A stretch of DNA of 64,000 nt from Carposina sasakii (Eukaryota; Arthropoda; Insecta; Lepidoptera; Carposinidae): contig CP053157.1 of NCBI GenBank assembly GCA_014607495.2, positions 11,532,001-11,596,000 on the forward strand, read 5' to 3'. Shown here in pieces: positions 56,041-64,000 of the stretch (its first letter is position 1; each line of letters opens with the position of its first letter). A model generated the notes under the pieces. That model was given only the letters and a program-made list of their open reading frames with translations. It was not told the origin of the DNA and made no database searches. Position numbers and translations under genes: made by a program.

Positions 56041-57760
56041 ATTAATTTTTTTTTTGTTTAGTTTATCCCGAAGGAAAGGCAAGGGGAACTAAGCCGTGCA
56101 GGTGTAATTTTCTTCTGAAAATCAAAAATTATTTGTAAATGGCTTGCATGTGTCCGTAGTGATGTTTTCTGGTAGATAAGTTATATTTTGATTACTTGTG
56201 ATGTGTATCTAGTGCGTGTGCATGGTTTTATACGCAGGTAAGCCGAATAAAACTTTAGCCGGATTACCATCTCTTCATGGGCGCATGTAAGTTGTTTCTG
56301 CAATAATTTTTCATTTTGACTAACTTTACACTTGTTCTTGAGGATTTTCCCGACGTTTCCATTCATCATCATCATTATCATCCATCATATGTTCAGAAAT
56401 CATTTACTAAAGACAATGGCTGTATGGGCTTAGTTCCCCTTGCCTTTCCTTCGGGATAAACTAAACAAAAAAAAATAAAAAAAAATTTTTTAGGGATTCG
56501 GCGGGAAAAGCTGGAAGGGTGCAGGTGTAATTTTCTTGTGAAAATCAAAAAATATTTGTAAATGGCTTGCATGTGTCCGTAAAGTGATGTTTTCTGGTAG
56601 ATTAGTTATATTTTGATTACTTGTGATGTGAATCTAGTGCGTGTGCATGGTTTTATACGCAGGTAAGCTGAGTAAAACTTTAGCCTGAATACGATCTCTT
56701 CATGGGCCCATGTAAGTTGTTTCTGAAATTATTTTTCATTTTGACTAACTTTACACTTGTTCTTGAGGATTTTCCCGACGTTTCTATTCATCACCATCAT
56801 CATTATCATCCCATAAATTCAGAAATCATTTACTAAAGACAATGGCTGTATGGTCTTAGTTCCCCTTGCCTTTCCTTCGGGATAAACTAAACAAAAAAAA
56901 ATAAAAATAAATTTTTAGGGATTCGGCGGGAAAAGCTGGAAGGGTGCAGGTGTAATTTTCTTGTGAAAATCAAAAAATATTTGTAAATGGCTTGCATGTG
57001 TCCGTAAAGTGATGTTTTCTGGTAGATAAGTTATATTTTGATTACTTGTGATGTGAATCTAGTGCGTGTGCATGGTTTTATACGCAGGTAAGCTGAGTAA
57101 AACTTTAGCCTGAATACGATCTCTTCATGGGCCCATGTAAGTTGTTTCTGAAATTATTTTTCATTTTGACTAACTTTACACTTGTTCTTGAGGATTTTCC
57201 CGACGTTTCTATTCATCACCATCATCATTATCATCCCATAAATTCAGAAATCATTTACTAAAGACAATGGCTGTATGGTCTTAGTTCCCCTTGCCTTTCC
57301 TTCGGGATAAACTAAAAAAAAAAAAAAAAATTTTAGGTTAGGATTCGGCGGGAAAAGCTGGAAGGGTGCAGGTGTAATTTTCTTGTGAAAATCAAAATTT
57401 ATTTGTAAATGGCTTGCATGTGTCCGTAAAGTAATGTTTTCTGGTAGATAAGTTATATTTTGATTACTTGTGATATGAATCTAGTGCGTGTGCATGGTTT
57501 TATACGCAGGTAAGCCGAGTAAAACTTTAGCTGGATTACGATCTCTTAATGGGCGCATGTAAGTTGTTTCTGCAATAATTTTTCATTTTGACTAACTTTA
57601 CACTTGTTCTTGAGAATTTTCCCGACGTTTCCATTCATCATCATTGTCATTCATCATAAATTCAGAATACATTTAACTAAACAATGATTATATAGGCTGT
57701 ATGGGCTTAGTTCCCCTTGCCTTTCCTTCGGGATAAACTAAAAAAAAAAAAATTATAGGT
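56041..57760 (+). repeat. Tandem array of a 426-bp unit, four copies
   Basis: The marker 'ccttcgggataaacta' ends each unit at 56448, 56874, 57299 and 57725, a period of 425-426 bp. The left border (56056-56095) is the reverse complement of each unit's right end, so the array looks like a foldback element whose body and right arm were amplified. Units 2 and 3 share private variants (gggcccatg, tggtcttag) absent from units 1 and 4. Confidence 0.9.
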
Positions 57761-57825
57761 TATGTGTGTTGTTTTTCTTTTTCCCATATTTTCTCATTTC
57801 TAATTTAACTAAATTTAGCTTTGAG
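57761..57825 (+). promoter_or_regulatory. Remaining upstream sequence of UMPS
   Basis: Only 65 bp separate the tandem array from the UMPS start codon. It is T-rich and AT-rich with no clear TATA box. Either the promoter and 5' UTR lie in the array or this short segment contains the transcription start. Confidence 0.35.
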
Positions 57826-60048
57826 ATGGCTAATGACCAAGGTTTAGAAGAATTAGCTATCAAGCTATTCAACATAGATGCAGTGAAATTTGGTGATTTT
57901 ATGACTAAAAGTGGTATAAATACACCGGTATATTTCGACCTAAGAGTTATTGTGAGCTATCCAGATGTTATGGTACAGTATATTATACGATATCTAATAG
58001 TTTAAAAAATGTCAAATCTATAATATGATAAAATCTATTGAATCTATGTCCAGACCGATTTATATTATGACCTTATCTAAGCACAATTTCCGTGCCTTCA
58101 AAGAATTTTGTCACGCTTATTATTAGAATAATAACTCATAGGTAACATAAAGTAGCCGTATGTTCCAATTGTAATAATATTGTCAGTCAGTGCTTAATGT
58201 AATATTAAGCATACCTACCTTCATACTTCAAATTCTGTTTTTCTATGAGTTTTAATGCTTCACAGTCGCTAGTTAGGTCCCCCCGGGATTTTCTATGCTA
58301 TGTTATGCATTTTTCTGGTCGCCTCTGTTGATCCTGGCTCACAGGATTTGCAGAGGCGGGAATGAGTGGCGGGCCAATCCCCGTAATATGATAAAATATG
58401 TAATTGATATTGTGATTTCTTTACAGGAATTGATCACAACCCTTTTGTACGAGTTTGCAGTAAAAGATAGTGAGTATGACCATTTGTGTGGTGTGCCTTA
58501 CACTGCCCTGCCAGTAGCTACCCTCCTCAGCCTTATTGCTAAGAAACCAATGCTTATGAGGCGCAAAGAGGCTAAGGCATATGGTACAAAAAAAATGATT
58601 GAAGGCCATTATAAACCTGGTCAAACATGTCTTATAGTTGAGGATGTCGTCACGTCTGGCTCTAGTGTACTGGAGACAGTTAAGGACTTGCACAATGAAG
58701 GCCTAATCACTAAAGAAGCAGTCATTATCCTTGATAGAGAACAAGGCGGAAAGGAAAACCTTGAAAACCACAGTGTACAAATGAAAGCCCTTTTCACAAT
58801 GTCCTTGTTACTAGAAATATTAGTCAAACATGAGAAAATTACCAGTGAAATAGCTGAGAAAGTCAAGCAATACCTCAAAGAAGCCAAAGCCCCTCAAAAT
58901 GGTATTGGTAAGTTGGCATCCTTGTTTACTTAAATAACCTTAAAGTTTTTTATATGTATAAATAGTGTAATAATCTTTACTGTAAAACATTGTATTTATA
59001 ACTTTACAGATAAAACACCTGATAGATCTTTACTACCGTTTGAAGAGAGAGCCGAGCTATCTTCCAATCCAGTAGCGCATCAGCTCTTCAACATAATGTC
59101 AACTAAGAAAACCAATCTCTGTTTATCTATAGACTTAACGACAACCACAGAAATACTAGATCTACTAGACAAAGTTGGGGAACACATATGTCTGGTCAAA
59201 ACTCATGTTGACATAATTGAGGACTTTACACCGGAATTTGTAATAAGACTCAAGCAAATTGCAGATAGATATAACTTCATGATTCTGGAAGATAGAAAAT
59301 ATGCTGATATCGGAAACACAGTGTCCCTGCAGTATGAGAAAGGGCTGTACAAAGTAGGGTCATGGGCTGATTGTGTAACAGTACACTCCATACCTGGTGA
59401 GGGAATACTGAAGGCACTAAATGCTAGTACAACGGGTACTAATAAAGGCATATTTTTGCTCGCAGAAATGAGTTCAGAGGTAATTATTACATCATGGTTG
59501 TGTTACTAGGCCAAAGTTTTAAGAATTGAAACTTAAAACTTTGGCTTTACATTTCTATGTAAGACAGTCTTACTATAAATTATTTTTCTTGGAACTTTCC
59601 TGGTCATTTTTTTTTTAATTTTTAGAAATGTGATTTTTTTCGTTTGCATGTTAATTACATAATAATAATATTAAGCTTTTATTCAAGTTTAAGTCAATAT
59701 TCGTAAATTCTACAGGGAAATCTCATCACACCAGACTATGCAGATGCAACCGTCAAAATGGCTGAAAAATATTCAGGGTTGATAACTGGATTTGTCTGCC
59801 AGAACAAGAAAACCTTCAAGGATCCTGGACTCATTCAGCTCACTCCAGGAGTCAAGCTGGAGAGCAGTAAAGATGGCCTGGGCCAGGTATACAACACTCC
59901 AGATAAGGTTATTGTGGAAAACGGAGCTGATATTGTAGTAGTTGGAAGAGGCATTGTTGCTGCAAAGAACCCGGAGGCAGAAGCTATTCTCTACAAGGAC
60001 ACTTTGTGGAAGTGTTATTCTAAACGCGTGTCTGGCAAAATTGAATAG
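57826..60048 (+). CDS. UMPS: Uridine 5'-monophosphate synthase (orotate phosphoribosyltransferase + OMP decarboxylase)
   Basis: Four exons (57826-57972, 58427-58907, 59010-59479, 59716-60048) give 476 aa, close to the 480 of human UMPS. The enzyme makes UMP from orotate and PRPP in two steps in the cytosol. Residues 1 to about 208 are the phosphoribosyltransferase domain, with [16 protein letters not shown] and the PRPP loop [12 protein letters not shown] (118-129). Residues 220-476 are the decarboxylase domain: SIDLT (249-253), LVKTH (272-276), catalytic [11 protein letters not shown] (303-313, with Lys306 and Asp309), and the phosphate-binding VVGRGI near the C-terminus. The start is the first in-frame ATG, and its sequence aligns with the family N-terminus. 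All introns are GT-AG. The gene is intact. It is the fly rudimentary-like counterpart. Confidence 0.97.
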
Positions 60049-60289
60049 AAAAATAATTGAAACCATGAACATATAAAGACTAACGGACAGTGTTGTCAAT
60101 ACACAGAGTTAAACATTCATAGTAAGCTTGGTAATGAAATTCCATGGAGTAGGGATGTGTATTGACGCGTTATCCACCCACACATACAAACCATAGTAAG
60201 CTTGGGGCGCCTACTAGAAAATACGCATACATGCGCAATACGCCGCCATTGCGATGCTTCAATCTGTGCATTGACAGCATTATATCCAT
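60049..60289. other. Spacer between UMPS and its partial copy
   Basis: 241 bp of non-coding DNA. 'catagtaagcttgg' occurs twice (60118 and 60192). No AATAAA is seen, although UMPS must end near here. Confidence 0.5.
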
Positions 60290-61611
60290 TGAAGGCCTAA
60301 TCACTAAAGAAGCAGTCATTATCCTTGATAGAGAACAAGGCGGAAAGGAAAACCTTGAAAACCACAGTGTACAAATGAAAGCCCTTTTCACAATGTCCTT
60401 GTTAATAGAAATATTAGTCAAACATGAGAAAATTACCAGTGAAATAGCTGAGAAAGTCAAGCAATACCTCAAAGAAGCCAAAGCCCCTCAAAATGGTATT
60501 GGTAAGTTGGCATCCTTGTTTACTTAAATAACCTTAAAGTTTTTTATATGTATAAATAGTGTAATAATCTTTACTGTAAAACATTGTATTTATAACTTTA
60601 CAGATAAAACACCTGATAGATCTTTACTACCGTTTGAAGAGAGAGCCGAGCTATCTTCCAATCCAGTAGCGCATCAGCTCTTCAACATAATGTCAACTAA
60701 GAAAACCAATCTCTGTTTATCTATAGACTTAACGACAACCACAGAAATACTAGATCTACTAGACAAAGTTGGGGAACACATATGTCTGGTCAAAACTCAT
60801 GTTGACATAATTGAGGACTTTACACCGGAATTTGTAATAAGACTCAAGCAAATTGCAGATAGATATAACTTCATGATTCTGGAAGATAGAAAATATGCTG
60901 ATATCGGAAACACAGTGTCCCTGCAGTATGAGAAAGGGCTGTACAAAGTAGGGTCATGGGCTGATTGTGTAACAGTACACTCCATACCTGGTGAGGGAAT
61001 ACTGAAGGCACTAAATGCTAGTACAACGGGTACTAATAAAGGCATATTTTTGCTCGCAGAAATGAGTTCAGAGGTAATTATTACATCATGGTTGTGTTAC
61101 TAGGCCAAAGTTTTAAGAATTGAAACTTAAAACTTTGGCTTTACATTTTTATGTAAGACAGTCTTACTATAAATTATTTTTCTTGGAACTTTCCTGGTCA
61201 TTTTTTTTTTATTTTTAGAAATGTGATTTTTTTCGTTTGCATGTTAATTACATAACAATAATATTAAGCTTTTATTCAAGTTTAAATCAATATTCGTAAA
61301 TTCTACAGGGAAATCTCATCACACCAGACTATGCAGATGCAACCGTCAAAATGGCTGAAAAATATTTAGGGTTGATAACTGGATTTGTCTGCCAGAACAA
61401 GAAAACCTTCAAGGATCCTGGACTCATTCAGCTCACTCCAGGAGTCAAGCTGGAGAGCAGTAAAGATGACCTGGGCCAGGTATACAACACTCCAGATAAG
61501 GTTATTGTGGAAAACGGAGCTGATATTGTAGTAGTTGGAAGAGGCATTGTTGCCAGTTGTTCAGATTGTCCAAAAATTCTTGAAAAAAATGATGTCGCCA
61601 CAATCGCTTAG
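60290..61611 (+). pseudogene. Partial tandem duplicate of UMPS, truncated at both ends
   Basis: 60290-61553 copies 58696-59960, including both introns. By eye there are six substitutions and one indel over 1.26 kb. It lacks exon 1 and the first half of exon 2, so the PRPP-binding loop is missing. The decarboxylase region is complete until GRGIVA, then runs into unrelated sequence for 12 codons (SCSDCPKILEKN and on) to a stop at 61609-61611. All three exonic changes are amino-acid changing (L to I, S to L, G to D), which fits loss of constraint. It may be a real recent duplication, possibly transcribed, or an assembly artefact from two haplotypes. Confidence 0.85.
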
Positions 61612-62900
61612 CTGGCAATACAATGCTACGACCTCGAAACCTTAATACTTGACGCTTACTTCTTCTTGGCGCTTCACGTGTCGCGTACGCATGACTCATC
61701 GCGCCTTCGTTCGACACGCGCACGCATAGCGTGTGACTACCACCAGCTATGAATATGAAATCGTGTCAAATTGAATATAGCGTATTCGTTCGGTCGTATT
61801 CATGACTTGTCGTTGGCGGGATATTGGTATTGTCATATAGAACGTAACGGTTTGTTTCATAGAATTGCTCCGGTGCCCGATTCTGGAACTAACATTTTTT
61901 GTATGCGTAGTGTAGAGATATTTGAAGGGAGATGGGACCTTTGGTGGTGCCCAATTTATGTAAAAAAAATACTTAAGAGCCAGCAGTCAAATAAAAGTCC
62001 CACGGTTGCTCCGCCCACATACCCCGCCACCCGCAATGCAAGGATACGCGTTAAGATCTGCGTAGTGTTAAAATTCGAAATTCGCGCGCTTTCGAGCAGG
62101 CGGGTCAACGCTAGGTCAAACGCAGAGAACATAAAAACCCATAGAGTCGTTATTATAATTGATTTCAATGTTATGTTTATTTTATTTTTGTTTGCAAAAT
62201 ACAATTAAATTAAATTAATTAATTTATTAATAAGTAATATAGGTATGTTAAAAAATCATTCATACAATAGAACACATTACCTGCATCATAGTTATATTTA
62301 TGTATGAAATTCATCCAATGCAACAAGTATTAGGAAGTTTTGAATAAAACGAATTAATGGTAGATATCAAAGATTTATTTTATATATCACAAAAAATAGT
62401 ATCCGATACATATGTGAAATGGGACCAATTTACTCATGTAGATCGCTTTTAAAAAGGCTTTTAGGTGAGTCAATATGTTAAAATGTTACAAGTAGTAACT
62501 TAACAAATTTTAATATTAAGATGATTATGTAAAAAAAATGCCGTTTCATTTAGGTAAATTGCTGTATGTTAAATATAAATAGTAGGTGTTTTTTAAAAAT
62601 AAAGGGTTAACAGGTATGTATAATGTGCATTCGCAATATTAGCTGTGCATAAATAAAAAAAACTTTATTTAAAGATAAATAGCGGTATGCGTATGCCACA
62701 AATATAAATTGCAGTTTGATTAGCAATATTCTCATTTGAGGATTTTGCTGTGCAGTCAGTAATTTTGATACGAATTCCAATTATTTGTGACTATAAAAAA
62801 TCATTTTATTTGATGTGCGTTTAAATACTATACAATTAAATTAAATGATTTTTCTTACTAATCCTCTACACTCCCCAAGAAATATATATGTACTATTTAC
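61612..62900. other. Intergenic DNA after the UMPS copy
   Basis: 61845-61915 matches a short repeat seen at 790-930, 17850-17960 and 28630-28765 ('ggaactaacatttttgtatg'). 62210-62880 is very AT-rich. Nothing supports a gene. Confidence 0.5.
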
Positions 62901-63169
62901 CTTATACAGTAAAATACCTTCTGTTCTATGCTCCACCACATCTGTTACCATCAAACTGTCAATCGGAGAGCTAAAATATGAAATGAGTTTAAAAATATCA
63001 AAAAAGTTTTAGTAGCCAAAAGTGAAAACAAGTGAGCAAAAACAACAAAATTATAGCAGGTAGGTAGGTTCTCACTCACTTTTCTTCAAACATTACAGGT
63101 GGTATTAGTTCGGTATAAACTTTGACGGGCGACTCCAGGACTTTTTGTTCGGCACAATTTGTTTGAATT
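62901..63169 (-). CDS. Two probable exons of an unidentified minus-strand gene
   Basis: Exon 63169-63080 reads IQTNCAEQKVLESPVKVY then TELIPPVMFEE and ends at a donor GTGAGT. Exon 62970-62901 follows after an acceptor (tcatattttag) in matching phase (AA|C) and reads NSPIDSLMVTDVVEHRTEGI then LLYK, ending at GTAAAT. The open frame, splice signals and phase agree, and composition looks coding. No start or stop is visible, so exons must lie on either side, possibly outside the window. I do not recognise the family. Confidence 0.45.
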
Positions 63170-63225
63170 CTATAAACAAAATATTGTAGATAAGGAACTG
63201 CTGCCGAAGATGCTACGTAGTAAGT

Positions 63226-63420
63226 AAAGATGGGTCGGATTAGGTAAAAATCGTACCTGATCGACCTAATACATACTAATATTTATGCAATATGGCCGTT
63301 CCATTACTGTGATCCATTACGTATTAGATAAATACGTAGAATCTTTATTCGATGAATATTTAGTATCGGTTTTCGGTGAATGATCCATTATCTAATAAAT
63401 ACCTACGTAGAAAGAATAGT
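63226..63420. repeat. Second copy of the 200-bp repeat at 53720-53935
   Basis: 'ggattaggtaaaaatcgta' at the left and 'gaatgatccattatctaata' at the right, in the opposite orientation to the first copy. Confidence 0.65.
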
Positions 63421-63571
63421 CGTGGAAATAGAAAATATCGTGATAATAGCGAAATGCATTTTTTATATTAGGTTAAATTTTTAATATTTAGTTAAATTGT
63501 TTTTAGTTTGTGTCACATATTTTGTTTAAATAAAGGATTTTAATTTTGTAAAAAAAAAATGAAAAAAAAGT

Positions 63572-63642
63572 CTTGTCTGTACCCGGATACGAACCAGGAG
63601 TATCTGATTTTCGACTCTGCCGATGTAACCGCTGGGCTATTA
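63572..63642 (-). repeat. tRNA-like sequence (SINE head or tRNA pseudogene)
   Basis: On the minus strand an A-box-like 'tagcccagcggttac' is followed 30-40 bases later by a B-box-like 'ggttcgtatcc'. A poly-A tract (complement of the T-run) adjoins. Stems are imperfect, so a functional tRNA is unlikely. Confidence 0.45.
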
Positions 63643-63837
63643 TAAACTTGATAGAGACGGTGAAAATTATCTTCATATTCTAATGATATTGTAGTATTTT
63701 TGCTAAATAATAAAATTGAAACTTATAGTCTATGCCTTACGGTTGATTTCTCATAATAAGATGATATTTTATGCGATACCTAATACCTAATGTCGTCTTG
63801 TATCTGAATGCTGGGCCGTAAAGAAGAAGGATAAAAA

Positions 63838-64000
63838 TCAATTCCATGTAAGCAAGATGAGAATGTTGAGATGGATGTGTGGAGTTACAAGAATGGATAA
63901 AATAAGAAATGTGTATATAAGAGGAAGTTTGAAAGTTGCGCCGATCACAGACAAGTTACGAAGTAACCGTCTGTCTTGGTACGGGCATGTAAAGCTATAT
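63838..64000 (+). pseudogene. RTE-type reverse transcriptase fragment cut by the window edge
   Basis: Reads RMLRWMCGVTRMDKIRN, YIRGSLKVAPITDKLRSN and RLSWYGHVKL, homologous to the minus-strand remnant at 51251-51538. The upstream part is not present. Confidence 0.8.

Noticed and set aside
58295..58426. Open frame continuing upstream of UMPS exon 2 as an alternative start
   Set aside because: It passes through a clear acceptor (ttctttacag) and lacks the family N-terminal sequence found in the 57826 exon.

Overview
The window looks like nuclear DNA from a moth or butterfly. Genes are split by GT-AG introns, the intergenic and intronic DNA is AT-rich, and interspersed repeats of lepidopteran type are dense: tRNA-headed SINEs, LINE tails ending in (GAT)n or (TATG)n, an endonuclease-reverse transcriptase fragment of the RTE type, and many short inverted-repeat elements. 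No prokaryotic features are present. All assignments come from reading the sequence; no searches were run.

Layout. 1-2400 is repeat debris. 2515-3403 (+) is a small two-exon gene of unknown function (134 aa). 3791-16769 (+) is a 13-exon four-finger C2H2 zinc-finger gene (540 aa), followed by a long AT-rich probable 3' UTR to about 21.2 kb. 23859-29474 (+) is a paralogous four-finger gene (468 aa). 52438-32487 (-) is a third, larger paralogue: 12 coding exons, ten finger units, 546 aa, with a 7.9 kb intron full of nested elements. 53.2-55.85 kb holds three inverted-repeat elements nested inside each other. 56.04-57.76 kb is a 426-bp tandem array ending 65 bp before the start codon of UMPS (57826-60048, +), the bifunctional last enzyme of pyrimidine synthesis. 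A recent partial tandem copy of UMPS follows (60290-61611). 62901-63169 (-) carries two likely exons of an unidentified gene. The window ends in a LINE fragment.

The three zinc-finger genes share finger sequences, an intron that splits the last finger just after its Cys-x2-Cys half, and short tail motifs. They are best read as a local paralogue cluster of nuclear DNA-binding proteins. The third gene appears to have grown by repeating a two-exon cassette bounded by phase-0 introns.

The most striking non-genic object is a 360-nt, almost perfect inverted repeat (39698-41963) in the large intron of the third gene. Each arm carries the first exon of a THAP-domain protein. Two later insertions split only the left arm, and the right arm preserves the empty sites exactly. 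If transcribed, this would fold into long double-stranded RNA, as hairpin-siRNA loci do; that role is inference.
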